DNA of 64,000 nt, taken from Euleptes europaea. Its lineage: Eukaryota > Chordata > Lepidosauria > Squamata > Sphaerodactylidae. The stretch's first letter is position 1; each line of letters begins with the position of its first letter. The notes below the pieces were generated by a model that did not search any database, was not told the origin of the DNA, and saw only the letters and a list, made by a program, of their open reading frames with translations. A program made the position numbers and the translations under genes. The stretch is taken from assembly GCF_029931775.1 (NCBI RefSeq), contig NC_079332.1:17501186-17565185 (forward strand), in the 5' to 3' direction. Of the stretch, positions 19,965-30,916 are shown piece after piece.

Positions 19965-20182
19965 CAGACTGTGCGCGATCCATAACCCGGGACAGAAGAA
20001 CAGGAAAAGAATATTGGGAAAGAATTAATTAATCACGTTTTGCAAAGGGCCTGTGAGAGACCTCGCCGATCGCATCGGACACAGAAAGGGTCACTGTGAG
20101 CGAGGGCTGCGGGTCACCCAGATTAGATCCACTGTGCCTGGCAGCCTTGATCGGGTGGTTGTGCTGGGAAAGGAAGGCGAGT

Positions 20183-23100
20183 CTAGAGGGGCTTCAAGGT
20201 CACTTCCACGGGAAAATGGTCACTGACAGCCAAGGCCTGAAAAGGAGAGCAGGAAGGGCCAAGTGAAGAGGCAGACGAGGGTTGCCAACATCCAGGTAGT
20301 AGCTGGAGATCTCCCACTATTATAACTGATCTCCAGCCGATAGAGATCAGTTCCCCTGGAGAAAATGGCCACTTTGGCCATTGGACTCTATGGCATTGAA
20401 GTCCCTCCCCTCCCCAAACCCCGCCCTCCTCAGGCTCCACCCCAAAAACCTCCCGCTGGTGGCAAAGAGGGACCTGGCAACCCTACCTAGGTTTGCCAAC
20501 CTCCAGGAGCCAGCTGGAAATCTCCCGCTATTACAACCGATCTCCAGCCGACAGAGATCAGTTCACCGGGAGAAAACGGCCACTTTGGCAATTGGACTCT
20601 ATGGCACTGAAGTCCCTCCCCTCTCCAAATCCCACCCTCCTCAGGCTCCGCCCCAAAAATCTCTAGGTATTTCCCAACCCGGAGCTGGCAACCCTCGCTG
20701 ACCCATGAGCAGAGGGGTCACTGGGGGTGTGGGGCGGGGGAGGTGGTTGTGAATTTCCTGCATTGTGCAGGGGGTTGGACTAGATGACCCTGGTGGTCCC
20801 TTCCAATTCTATGAGCTGCTCACATCCTTGTAGCTCAGGCCAAAGGTCTTCTGAAAGTCGTTCACTCGGGCTGTTCCAGGCACGATGCTGCCTCTCTGTC
20901 TTGGGCCTGCCGCCACAATCCTGCAATGCACCATGGGGAAAGAGAGGTGTGAAGACCCAGAAAGGAAGAAGAAAGGGCCAGAAATACTTGAGGAGCGATT
21001 GAGAGGTTCGGGACAGGGGCGGTGGGTTCCCAGAGGGGTGGTCAGATGGCCTCTCTGCAGAGAGGGGAAGTTCCATCAGGCAGCCCCCAGGACAGGAAGG
21101 ATGCTGCACGGCTGCACCGCGCCACGGCTCTCATGCATGGAGTCAGTGAAGGCAGAATCCCTGGGGCTTGCTCGGCCTGAACGGAAAGGGCATTTCACAC
21201 ACCCCCCCATCTCCAGCCTCCTCCTTCGTTGCCACTCTAAGGGAGGCAGCTGTGATGGGAAGCTTTGGGGCCAGCGTGGCGTAGTGGTTCCAAGCTGTGG
21301 TTTGGAGCAGTAGACTCTGATCTGGAGAACCGGGTTCTCCACATGGGAGGCGGAGGCTAATCTGGTGAACTGGATTTGTTTCCCCACTCCTCCACATGAA
21401 GCCAGCTGGGTGACCTTGGGCTAGTCGCACTCTCTCAGTCTCACCTACTTCCCAGGGTGTGGGGAGGGGAAGGGAAGGAGATTGTAAGCTGGTTTGATTC
21501 ACCCTTAAGTGGTAGAGGAAGTCGGGATATAAAAACCATCTCTTCTTCTTCTTCTTCTTCGCTGCAGACCTTCAAGGGGCCCTGCTCACCTGTCGTAGGC
21601 GCAATTTGTGGTCGTCACGGTGGTGTCAGCAGTGTCTGGGATGAGCCACTGGAAGTCGCGGCTGGTGCGGAGGCGGATGTGGGGCCAGTCGTCAGACCGG
21701 ACGAAGGAGCAGTCAGCGTTGAAGTCCCCCAGGAAGAGCACGTCCTGTCAATAAGCAACAGACTCTGACCGGTGGGAGCACTTTGGAGCTGCCAGAGCAG
21801 TTGTGCCGTTGCCCGGCATCTAGGCTGCTCAGTGGGCAGGAGCGGGGGTGTGATTTGTGAGCATGCTGGTGGCCGTTCGTTGGTGTGCCCAGGGAGGGGG
21901 GAGGCAGAGAGGGACGGAGCGGCAGAGTGGCTTACCTGGCTCCCCCACTGGCTTATCACATCCAGGTAGACATCGTAGAGCGCGTCAATCTCTGCCACGG
22001 CTTCCGCGGGAGGAGTGTGCAGCGGCACCAGCACCAGCTCCTTCACCTCTGTGACGCAAAGAGAATACCCGGCTCTCCGGTCTCCGGTGGACTCTAATCT
22101 GGGGAACCGGGTTCGATTCCCCACTCCTCCACATGAGAGGCAGGAAGCTAATGTGGAGAACCGGATTGGCTTCCCCACTCCTCCACATGAAGCCAGCTGG
22201 GTGACCTTGGGCTAGTCACACCCTCTCAGCCCCACCTCCTCACAGGGTGTCTGTTGTGGGGAGGGGGAGGGAAGGTGATTGTAAGCCGGTTTGATTCTTC
22301 CTTAAGTGGTAGAGAAAGTCGGCACATAAAAACCAACTCTTCTTCTTCCAACAAACAGCCCTCTGAGCGGGGCCCGTCTTCCTGGAGGCATCTGGGCAGA
22401 TGGCCAGGGCTTGTACATGCTCCACTCAGCCTGCACCATCAGCCAGGCCAGGTGAGATGCCAGGTGCCATGGGGGGCCAAGGGTGGGGGGCTCCTTACCA
22501 GTGTGAGGGGCAGCAAACTTCACAACGAAAGGCTCCCTGCTGAAGGTGTCGTTGCCGCACGGCTCACACCCATCATCGTACAAATAACTGTCCAATACCG
22601 AGACCTGGTCCTCCCTGCACTGAGAGAAGCAGCTGCGGCAGCTCTGTGCCATCTCGTGGGTCTTTTTGTGGGAAGGAAGGGGTGGAAGGATGGATGGGGG
22701 AGGCAGGGAGAGGCCTGAATGGCACTGGGGCAGTAGAACGCAGCAGAGAGACTGGAGAAGTCCCTCCACCAGGGCAGGGGGACAGAGGGGCAAGAATCCT
22801 GGAATCATAGAGCTGGGAGGGACCACCAGGGTCATCTAGTCCAACCCCCTGCACAATGCAGAAAATTCTTAACTACCCCCACACTCCCAGTGACCCCTGC
22901 TCCATGCCCAGAAGATGGGGTGGGGGAACCCTCCATGATCCCTGGCCAATCTGTCTTGGAGGAAAATTGCTTTCTGTCCCCAAAGTGGCAATCAGCATTT
23001 CCCTGAGCATGTAAGAAGGGGCCACGACAGCCAAACACTGGCGCAACCCCTTCCTGCCCTCCCTCTCGTGATCTGCTGTCATCTGGATGAGGTGGAAAGG

Positions 23101-24873
23101 TGAGGGAGGGGAATGCTGGGGCAGAGTAATGAGGTCCAAAGCAGGAATGTGTTCACGCTCCGTCCATTCACATGCAAAGGTATCAGTTATGCTCACGGGG
23201 AGAGGGAGCCCCCCTGCCCAGGGCACTCCAGCCCCAGGGCCTTCCACTCTCATGCCCACCTGTAAATGAAGAGGTACTGCTCCTTGTAGGTGCTGCGTCC
23301 CAACGGCTCGCTGACCACATAGTTGTACTGCTCTGCTGACACTCTAAGGAGAAACGAACAGTCAACAGTGCAAAACAACGTGCGTCATGTTTCTGATTTT
23401 TAAAAAAGAAAGGAACGAAGGAGAAACTGGTCGGCCAGGGGCCACGTGGCCCTTGTAGGGTCACCTCGGGGCAAAACCCCATCCCTTCCTTGGGGAGGGG
23501 CTGTGGCTCAGTGGTAGAGCATCTGCTTGATATGCAGAAGGTCCCAGGTTCAGTCCCCGGTGTCTCCAGTTAAAGGGCCTAGGCAAGTAGGTGATGTGGA
23601 AGACCTCTGCCTGAGACCCCGGAGAGCTGCTGCTGGTCTGAGTAGACAATAGTGACCTTGATGGACCAAGGCAGCTTCATGTGTTCAAAGAGGGTCTTCT
23701 GGCCCTTTCCCCTATAGTGGCATGCCTTTGCTGCCATCCTGGGACAGGAGTTTGTTTGCATCCAAAGTCACTCCATTGCCACAACACACCGGTTGAGTAG
23801 GTTCATCAGCTTCTGGACTGCACTCAGATCAGCGTCTCGGACCTCCTGGACCAGGATGAGGTCATATGTGGACACAATCTGGAGGGGGATTAAGCAGAGA
23901 GAGACCCTCACAAGCTTTGAGGACCGAACTCCGCTGAAGAGGAGGAATCGCGGATCAGAAGTCTGAGTCTTTTGCACCTTAAAGACAGTTCTGGAGGCCC
24001 CACTTCAAAAAGGATGTGGACAGAACGGAGTGGGTGCAGAGGAGAGCAACGAGGATGACCAGGGGCCTGGAGACCAAGCCCTGCGAGGAAAGGCTGAGGG
24101 ACTTGGGAATGTTTAGCTGGAGAAGATGAAGTTGAAGGGGGACAGGATTGCTCTCTTGAAATATTTGGAGGGCTGTCACTTAGAGGAGGGCAGGGAGCTG
24201 TTCCTGTTGGCAGCAGAGGAGAGGACTCGCAATAATGGGTTTAAAATTGCGAGCAGAAAGGTACTAGTTGGATATTATGAAAAAGGTTTTTACAGTTAGA
24301 GTTGTTCGACAGTGGAATCAGCTACCAGGAGAGGTGGTTGCAGTGGCTAGACCGTTGTGTTGCAGTGGCTAGACCATTGGACAGAGGGACAGAGAGGCAT
24401 ATACATTTGATTTGCAGTTTTTTTTTTTTTTAAATATGTATGTTTTAAGACTTCACTTTTATTTTTGCGGGACCTGACCAACAATCTTGGTGGGGCTTGG
24501 AAGCCTTTAGGGTCTTCTCGGGCCATTCCAAGCACAACGGCCCTTCTTGTCTTGCATACAGTGATGCTACATTTCTACCTCTCGCATGTCATCGCTTTTC
24601 ACCAGCAGGGCATGTTTGTTGCTGTCCCTTTGGAGACCCCATCCAGAAGGCTTCTTGAGCCCCTGAATTAATTAGCGTCTTTTTCCAGAGAGACACACAC
24701 AAACACACCCCGCCAAGTCAACTCACTCGGACAATGATGCCGCTGATGGTCTCATTGGACATTTTGCTGTCCCCAAAGGTCTGGATGTTGAAAGCACCAA
24801 TGTGCAAGGAGAGGGCGGAGTCTGGCAGGAGGTGAGCCACACAGACGAAGGCCAGCAGCAGCGTGGACTTCAT
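20183..24873 (-). CDS. DNASE1: Deoxyribonuclease I, secreted, eight coding exons
   Basis: Secreted Ca/Mg-dependent endonuclease that cuts extracellular DNA. Coding exons in transcript order: 24873-24727, 23878-23790, 23343-23260, 22614-22499, 22048-21936, 21744-21590, 20920-20824 and 20236-20183, giving 284 aa. All junctions are GT/AG and in phase. A signal peptide (about residues 1-22) precedes [13 protein letters not shown]. Relative to human mature numbering everything is offset by 22: E61 (metal), E100, H156, D234 and H274 match E39, E78, H134, D212 and H252. Cys123/126 (CEPC) and Cys195/231 form the usual disulfides. N40 (NET) and N128 (NDT) are glycosylation sites. Y87 and V89 correspond to the actin-contact Tyr65/Val67, so actin inhibition is likely. 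The CEPCGNDTF loop favours DNASE1 over DNASE1L2. The gene appears intact. Confidence 0.96.
20278..20485. mobile_element. TAGGGTTGCCA-family MITE, DNASE1 intron 7
   Basis: Complete-length copy with ends GAGGGTTGCCAAC / GGCAACCCTA. The target duplication is not clear. It begins 42 bp from the last coding exon. Confidence 0.85.
20487..20695. mobile_element. TAGGGTTGCCA-family MITE, DNASE1 intron 7
   Basis: Second copy directly beside the previous one, same orientation, with ends GTTTGCCAACCTCC / GCTGGCAACCCT. Two adjacent insertions or a tandem duplication. Confidence 0.85.
20697..20815 (+). repeat. CR1 3' terminus, abutting DNASE1 exon 7 donor
   Basis: The CR1 end GGGTTGGACTAGATGACCCTGGTGG..TTCCAATTCTATGA stops about 8 bp from the exon 7 donor (20823 downward). 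Confidence 0.85.
21273..21561 (+). repeat. tRNA-derived SINE, DNASE1 intron 6
   Basis: Head CCAGCGTGGCGTAGTGGTTC, duplicated CCCACTCCTCCACATG block, body TTGTAAGCTGGTTTGATTC, and tail (CTTCTT)n at 21540-21561. It ends about 28 bp from exon 6. Confidence 0.88.
22071..22349 (+). repeat. tRNA-derived SINE, truncated head, DNASE1 intron 4
   Basis: Starts at the B-box region (GGGTTCGATTCCCC) and runs through the duplicated CTCCTCCACATGA block to the (CTTCTT) tail. It begins about 20 bp upstream of the exon 5 acceptor. Confidence 0.85.
22798..23060 (-). repeat. CR1 LINE 3' end (antisense), DNASE1 intron 3
   Basis: Starts GGAATCATAGAGCTGGGAGG, then CATCTAGTCCAACCCCCTGC. The body is decayed. Confidence 0.8.
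23491..23690 (+). repeat. tRNA-derived SINE, DNASE1 intron 2
   Basis: Full copy of the family arrayed at 1531, with A box GTGGCTCAGTGGTAGAGC and B box GGTTCAGTCCC. It ends in GATGGACCAAGGCAGCTTCA. Confidence 0.88.
23981..24345 (+). repeat. CR1 LINE ORF2 3' remnant, DNASE1 intron 1
   Basis: Sense copy of the CR1 ORF2 tail; decayed frames read [10 protein letters not shown] and [13 protein letters not shown]-like text, then CACTTAGAGGAGGGCAGGGA. The extreme 3' terminus is absent. Confidence 0.82.
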
Positions 24874-25429
24874 GGTCCCGATCCTGCAGGGAAAGAAGGG
24901 ATCAGAAGGGCCGCCGCTTGCCCCCTACTCCTCTGGCAGCGGGAAACGGGTGCTTGCTTGGAATTGACGTTTGGCACTGCACCGCTTCTTATTTATTTGT
25001 TAATTTCACTTCACTGACCAGCCGCCTTTCTTGGTGAGACTCAAGAAGGGTTACAAAACTGTAAAACTGTGAAATAAAGACCAGTCTTGTACCTACGTAA
25101 ACAATGCAATAAAACTGGATCACCCAGAAAATTACGACATAAGGTCCAATGAACAGCCCAGTGGGAGGGGAGGAGGGAAACGACCTAATTATTTTCAGAG
25201 AATTAAAATCACAGCCCTATTTTTTTTTTATAAAAATGACCCCCAAACATTTCTATTTTACACCTTCTGCAGAGAGGCAGGAGCACAGAGGCCTTCCTGA
25301 CCTTGGTGGGCGGCCGATCCGGGGTGGGGGGATGATAATATGACAAAGAATGCACACGTGTGGCTGCCTGTTGATCTTGCCCATTTGCAGAGCGGGGGGG
25401 ACTTTCAGAAGACTTTGCTCAGATGAGCA

Positions 25430-26040
25430 CCTTGAGACTGTCCTGGAGGCTTGGGGGTCTTAGACCGTGAAGGGCTTTGTAACGAATAACCAACACCTTG
25501 AACCGAATCCAGAAACTAACGGGTAACCGATTGCAGTATATGAAATGATGAAGAAGAGGAAGAAGAGTTGGTTTTTATATGCCGGCTTTCTCTACCACTT
25601 AAGGAAGAATCAAACTGGCTCACAATCACCTTCCCTTCCTCTCCCCACAACAGACACCCTGTGAGGTAGGTGGGGCTGAGAGAGCTCTAAGAGAGCTGTG
25701 ACTAGCCCAAGATCACCCAGCTGGCTTCATGTGGAGGAGTGGGGAAACCAAACCGGTTCTCCAGATTAGCCTCCGCCACTCATGTGGAGGAGTGGGGAAT
25801 CAAACCCGGTTCCCTGGATCAGAGTCCACTGCTCCAAACCACCGATCTTAACCACTGCACCACGCTGGCTCCTGATAAATGGGATAGGCTCCTGCCTAGC
25901 TCCTGATAGTGGATGAGCTCTGCATGGCATCTTGCACCAGCTGCATTTCCAGGTGGCCTTTGCTGGCAGCCCCACGTAGAGTGGGTCACAATAGTCTAGC
26001 TGTGAGGTTGCCGTGGCAAGGATCCACAGGGCTGTGATGG
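25430..26040. repeat. Interspersed repeat split by a SINE
   Basis: 25430-25555 (AGACCGTGAAGGGCTTTGTA..AACACCTTGAACCG) continues at 25873-26035 (GCATTTCCAGGTGGCC..GGCAGCCCCACGTAGAGTGG). The two halves look like one old element interrupted by the SINE at 25556-25872. Class not identified. Confidence 0.55.
25556..25872 (-). repeat. tRNA-derived SINE (antisense)
   Basis: Full antisense copy from the GAAGAAGAGTTGG tail to CACTGCACCACGCTGGCTCC, with the internal GTGGAGGAGTGGGGAA block present twice. A short head-proximal fragment of the same family follows at 26039-26127. Confidence 0.88.
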
Positions 26041-26129
26041 CCAGCTCACGTGGAGGAGTTGAGAATCAAACCCGGTTCTCCAGATGAGAGTCCACTGCTC
26101 TAAACCACTCCACCGCGCTGGCTCTCACC

Positions 26130-27260
26130 ACACCAGCCAGCCTTACCTGGTGAGGAGTCTGCAGCAGACGACTCCTTCAGCAAGGCTTTTCCGGCAGGCC
26201 AACCTCTTGAAAGGTCACCTTTCCGTAATGAAAGACACAATTGTGTCTGGGGTGTGCCCGGGGGTGGGTGGGTGGGGGTGGGGAAAATATTCGGGATTGT
26301 TCTGTTCCTTCCTTCTGGGTCACCTGTCTCCATCATCCCCTGGGCCGGGGCCATTCCTGGGCGACATGCCCACTCACGTTTACAGAACTCCTTCCTCGTG
26401 CCCACCCAAACAAACCGGAGGCAGTGTTCCCACGCAGCATTTGGCCAGGCCACCCAAGCAGACGAAGAGCGATTGGGGCGCCAGGTTTCGCTGGCCTTGC
26501 CCAGAAAGAAGCCGTCTTTTACAACAAGCACCTGTCTCTTACGAGAAAGACCCTTGGGGTCTCCCAACTTCCAAGCCTGTTTGCAGCAGCAGAAGCACCA
26601 GAGGAGACGGTCATCCTGGACATAATGGGATCCGCAGCTCTTCTAAGAGATTCCACGTGAGCTTTTTACCTTTCGTGCTCCCGATCCTGTGAAGAAAGTC
26701 CATCTGCACAACTTCCTTCAAACATTGCTTAGCCCTGGCCTGACCTTGTTTGCACAGGTGAGTGGGTTCCCAATGGAAAATTGGGGGGGGGGGGGTTTAG
26801 ATAGCTTTTTAAAATAAAAAGTCCTTCCTATCAGAGGAGATAAGCGTGTGACCCTGCAGTTCCCAAACATACGTTTCTAGCAAGTCATCTGAACCCAGAG
26901 ATAGAAACTGTAGATTTTACAAATATGTTTGATATGCCTATATGGATTTTAAAAATATGATTTAGGTGGTAGCCGGAACCCCCCCCCCCCAACCCCTGGC
27001 AGTATCTGTTCTATTTTGCTTCATCTTGGCTGGTCCAGTGGCCTACGAGATCTGAAGAATGCAGCAGCCGCCGGCAACTGTACATGGATTCAAGCACTTT
27101 GCCAAAGAACATGCAATTTGAGTTTTCACTGTTAGATGCTCGTGGAGCGACCTTTGAAGTTTGCAACGTGTGCAGAAAAGCCCAGGGCTACTGATCAGTC
27201 GCAGCCAGTTCCTGCAGGGGCGTTTTCAGAGAGATTACTGGCATCCCAGAAAAGAGACAG
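26130..27260. other. Unassigned sequence upstream of DNASE1
   Basis: No recognised repeat or coding exon apart from the candidate above. Several long plus frames (26084-26692) overlap one another and show no familiar domain. Confidence 0.35.
26660..26685 (-). other. Candidate noncoding 5' exon of DNASE1
   Basis: The minus strand reads TTCTTCACAG|GATCGGGAGCACGAAAG|GTAAAA, a possible small exon or first-exon end. The start-codon exon begins CCCTGCAG|GATCGGGACC-ATG at about 24883, so the two exon starts share GATCGGGA. The acceptor before the ATG shows that an upstream 5' UTR exon must exist. Whether it is this one is speculative. Confidence 0.25.
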
Positions 27261-27263
27261 GTA

Positions 27264-27539
27264 GGCCATTTATGCCTGGCTGTTTCCTCGCAGTCACCCC
27301 TTTGACTACTTCAGGGCCTTGCTTTGATTATGCTTGCATTTTCCGATCTTCAGAGGATCTTTTCCGATCTTTCTGGATGCTGGCTAAACACGGAATCCGG
27401 AAAACGCGGGCAAAATGCGCAAAAACGTGCGGGGAGAGCAAGGCGAGCTCTGACAGTCGGAAAATGCAAGCATAATCAACGCAAAACCCTGAAGTGGTCG
27501 GCGGGGTGACCATGAGGAAACAGCCAGGCATAAATGGCC
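27264..27539. mobile_element. Palindromic MITE (GGCC-TTTATGC family), copy 1
   Basis: 276 bp. The left arm GGCCATTTATGCCTGGCTGT and right end ACAGCCAGGCATAAATGGCC are exact inverses, and pairing continues about 90 bp inward. GTA flanks both ends. The same family is at 40211-40478. Superfamily unresolved; the 3-bp flank would suit PIF/Harbinger. Confidence 0.85.
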
Positions 27540-27727
27540 GTAAACTAAGCAGGATTCACGTTCACGTATGAAGTTCTGGCGAACAGCAGGTTTTGATGTG
27601 GCAGCCCGCTGCTGCTGCCGTTGGCCCCTAGGTGGCACTCTCTCAGCGCAGGACGCATTCCCCCACTGGACTGCTCCTGGGAGATTGTTCTCCTGTTCTC
27701 TTCCTTTAGCTCATATATTGGATTTTT

Positions 27728-28268
27728 TTTTCAATATAAACTTTTATTGAATTTTTTTTTAACAAATAAAAAGAAAACCAAAAAAATATATAAACAAAAA
27801 ACAATACAAAGAAATTATCAATAAGTAAAATAAAATACAAAGTACAGAATCAGAAGGGTATCAATATACCTTACTTATTACAATCTTAATTATAAAATCC
27901 TAATATTCAAAAAAGATACCCCTTCCCCCTCCACCCACCTATAACAGTGACCCTTCACCCGACTTCCGAAGAAGTGTCTAATCAGTTTATAATATTTAAA
28001 GATACAAAGGTATAAAATTACTCTAATTTCTATAGCTCGTTAATTATAACCATAAAATCCTTTTTTGCCAGCTTAACCCAATATGAGGCGGCCTTTGACC
28101 ATGTTTGTTTAAACTCTTCCATATCTTTCCCATGTAGGAACTCTGTTAATTTGGCCATCATATATATCCATAATTTCTCTCTCCATATATTAAGTGAAGG
28201 TTTATTCGCTTGTTTCCAAACTTTAGCTAGCACAATTCTTGCAGCAGCAAAACTGCATTGGCAAAAAA
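27728..28268 (-). mobile_element. 5'-truncated L1 LINE, 3' end with ORF2 C terminus
   Basis: Inserted antisense. The poly(A) tail reads as T's at 27728, and a 17-bp target duplication TCATATATTGGATTTTT flanks it (27711-27727, 28269-28285). The minus frame at 28030-28268 encodes an L1 ORF2 C terminus (LVIINEL-type end, SLNIWREKLWIYMMAKLTEF). The 3' UTR holds runs of A and T. Confidence 0.9.
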
Positions 28269-28612
28269 TCATATATTGGATTTTTAAAAGGCTTCCCTCC
28301 TGACCTCTGCCAAGTGTCACTTGCTTAACTGGAAAAGGACGGAGCTGGAGCTGGGCAGCAGAAGTGTGACCACCGCAAAGCGATGGAGAGCTTTGATCAA
28401 CTTTCCTCCTCTTAACTCTGAAAGGGATTTGTGCACAGATCCTATGAAATGTGCAATGTGGGACTGAGCCTTGTTTTGGGGATGCCAGCCTCTAAGCTGA
28501 ACCTGGGGAACTCCCAGAATTACAGTTCAGACTACAGAGAACAGTTCCCTTGGAGAAGATGGATGCTTTGGAGGGTGGACTTTGGGGCCTTGTACCTCAC
28601 TTAGGTCTCTGT

Positions 28613-28772
28613 TAGGGTTGCCAACCTCCAGGTACTAGCTGGAGATCTCCTGCTATTACAACTGATCTAGTTCACCTGGAGGAAACGGCTACTTTGACGG
28701 GCTCCATGGCATTGAAGCCCCTCCCTCCCCAAAAACCTCCCACCGGTGGCGAAGAGGGACCTGGCAACCCTA
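28613..28772. mobile_element. TAGGGTTGCCA-family MITE with exact 8-bp duplication
   Basis: 160-bp copy with ends TAGGGTTGCCAACC / CTGGCAACCCTA, flanked by GTCTCTGT on both sides (28605-28612, 28773-28780). This supports hAT-type 8-bp duplications for the family. Confidence 0.93.
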
Positions 28773-28792
28773 GTCTCTGTCTACCCCAGGCT

Positions 28793-29001
28793 TAGGGCTG
28801 CCAGGTCCCTCTTCGCAACTGCAGCGAGGTTTTGGGGGTGGGGCCTGAGGAGGACGGGGTTTGGGGATGGGAGGAACTTCGATGCCATAGAGTCCAATTC
28901 CCAAATCAGCCATTTTCTCCAGGGGAACCGATCTCTATCAACTGGAGATCAGTTGTAATTGCAGGAGATCACCAGGTTCTACCTGGAGGTTGGCAACCCT
29001 A
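28793..29001. mobile_element. TAGGGTTGCCA-family MITE with exact 8-bp duplication
   Basis: 209 bp, reverse orientation to its neighbour, with ends TAGGGCTGCCAGG / TTGGCAACCCTA and CCCAGGCT on both sides (28785-28792, 29002-29009). Another fragment follows at 29010-29102. Confidence 0.93.
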
Positions 29002-29222
29002 CCCAGGCTCCACCCCCAAATCTGCAGGAGTTTCCCAACCTGGATCTGGCAAACTTCCTCCACCCACCCCCCCAGTGCTCAGAGGGGACCTGGCAACCCT
29101 ATTTGGGACCATTCTCTTGTCAGAATCTCCAAACCCAGTTTGCATCTTCTCTCAGCACTTTCAGAGACAAAAAGAATATTTATAAAATAGACGAGGATGA
29201 GACACTTGTCCTGTGTAGGGTT

Positions 29223-29765
29223 AGAATCATAGAAGCATAGAGTTGGAAGGGACCACCAGGGTCATCAAGTCCAACCCCCTGCCCAATGCAGGAAATTCAC
29301 AACTACCTCCCCCTGGCCCACCCACCCCAGTGACCAGAAGATGGCCAAGATGCCCTCCCTCTCATCATCTGCCTAAGGTCACAGAATCAGCATTGCTGAC
29401 AGATGGCCATCTAACCTCTGCTTAAAAACCCCCAGGGAAGGAGAGCTTACCACCTCCCGAGGAAGCCTGTTCCACTGAGGAACCGCTCTATTAGAAAGTT
29501 CTTCCCAATGTCTAGACCGAAACTCTTTTGATTTAATTTCAATCCGTTGGTTCTGGTCTGACGTTCTGGGGCAACAGAAAACAACTCGGCACCCTCCTCT
29601 ATATGACAGCCCTTCAAGTCCTTGAAGATGGTTATCATGTCCCCTCTCAGTCTTCTCCTCTTCAGGCTAAACATACCCAGCTCCTTCAACCTTTCCTCAT
29701 AGGACTTGGTCTCCAGACCCCTCACCATCAATTTTGTCAATTTTGTGTTGGGAAGTCCCTGGCAC
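29223..29765 (-). repeat. CR1 LINE 3' part with ORF2 C terminus (antisense)
   Basis: Terminal motif TAGAGTTGGAAGGGACCACC at left. The minus frame at 29447-29767 gives YEERLKELGMFSLKRRRLRG and ITIFKDLKGCHIEEG, a typical CR1 ORF2 tail. This is the best-preserved CR1 tail in the window. Confidence 0.9.
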
Positions 29766-29769
29766 ATTG

Positions 29770-29900
29770 GGAGGGGCCTCAGCAGGGTATAATATCATAG
29801 AGTTCACCCTCCAAAGTTGCCTTTTGCTCCAGGAGAACTACCTTCTGTAGTCTGGAGACCAGTTGTAATCCCAGGAGATCTCTAGGCCCCACCTGGGTGG
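29770..29900. repeat. Older relative of the TAGGGTTGCCA MITE
   Basis: Shares CACCCTCCAAAGTTGCC and TTTGCTCCAGGAGAACT with other decayed copies (for example 36150-36272). The ends are lost. Confidence 0.5.
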
Positions 29901-29904
29901 GCCT

Positions 29905-30172
29905 GTAAAAGGTAAAGGTCCCCTGTGCAAGCACCGGGTCATTCCTGACCCATGGGGTGACGTCACATCCCGACGTTTCCTAGGCAGACTTTGTTTGCGG
30001 GGTGGTTTGCCGCAAGCCGGGTCCTCATTTTACCGACTTCGGAAGGGTGGAAGGCTGAGTCGACCTGGAGCCGGCGACCTGAAACCGACTTCCGTCGGGA
30101 TCGAACTCAGGTCGTGAGCAGAAACTTGGACTGCAGTAGTGCAGCTTGCCACTCTGCGCCACGGGGCTCCTA
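29905..30172 (-). repeat. Sauria-type SINE (antisense)
   Basis: On the minus strand a tRNA-like head (CCCCGTGGCGCAGAGTGG A box, GAGTTCGATCCC B box) leads through TCGGTAAAATGAGGACCC. The Bov-B-like 3' end GGGGACCTTTACC follows. It is flanked by GGGTGGGC-type direct repeats. Such SINEs are known from squamates. Confidence 0.85.
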
Positions 30173-30659
30173 GAGGGTGGGCTTGAGGTAAGAGTAAATG
30201 AGAAAAACGTTTAGACGTAGATGAAAGAACCTTCAGATGTACCTAAAAACCTCAGCTGCAGCTGCAGAAGACAAGAGATAAGAAAGTGAACTGTGTCAGT
30301 AGTCTCTACATATTCAGCAATAATCATAGTAACAATAATAAATTTATTGCAGTCATAGAACAGAAAATATCATAATACATTTCTGTGCTACATTTCCAAA
30401 ACCTGAAACCTTGCATATCAAGAATTGCTAACAAAACAGATAAAATACTAATTAAACCAAATACAATGTGTAAAACTTGGAGCAGTATTTCCATACATAT
30501 TACAATGCATTATCCTTTCCAGCAACCCCTTTCTTGCTCCGTACTTTCACAACTTGCAGATGAGGTAGCAAGCTTGGCCAAGGACAGAGACAGAGGCGTT
30601 ACCTTATCAGCATAGTAAACTGCCCACCCTAAAGAAAGAATCTCCACCATTTTGTGTAC

Positions 30660-30905
30660 ATGCGATGTGTTGTGGGTGTAAGAGGCAATGTATGTATAAG
30701 GAGGGGGAAAGTTGATGTATGCAGTGATTGACAGCCTGAAGAGTATTTAACCTTGTGCTGAACAAAAAATTGTCACTTCTGTTTTTGGAGCAGAGCCTGT
30801 TATTCAGCTGGATAATAAATTTTGAACCTTCTCCCTCTTGGTGCGCTTATTGGGCCAGGACACCCAGGGATGATCCTGTTGGTTTTAAAACTGCTTCCGG
30901 CCAAC
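30660..30905 (+). repeat. Possible solo LTR
   Basis: TATTTAA box near 30747, AATAAA near 30812, then a CT-rich stretch (ACCTTCTCCCTCTTGGTGCG), an LTR-like arrangement without internal coding sequence. Ends not defined. Confidence 0.3.
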
Positions 30906-30916
30906 ACCTGGAGGTT

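Noticed and set aside
20300-20700. Open frames with repeated PLLRLHPQNL-type text
   Set aside because: All are readings of the TAGGGTTGCCA MITE, recurring at each copy.
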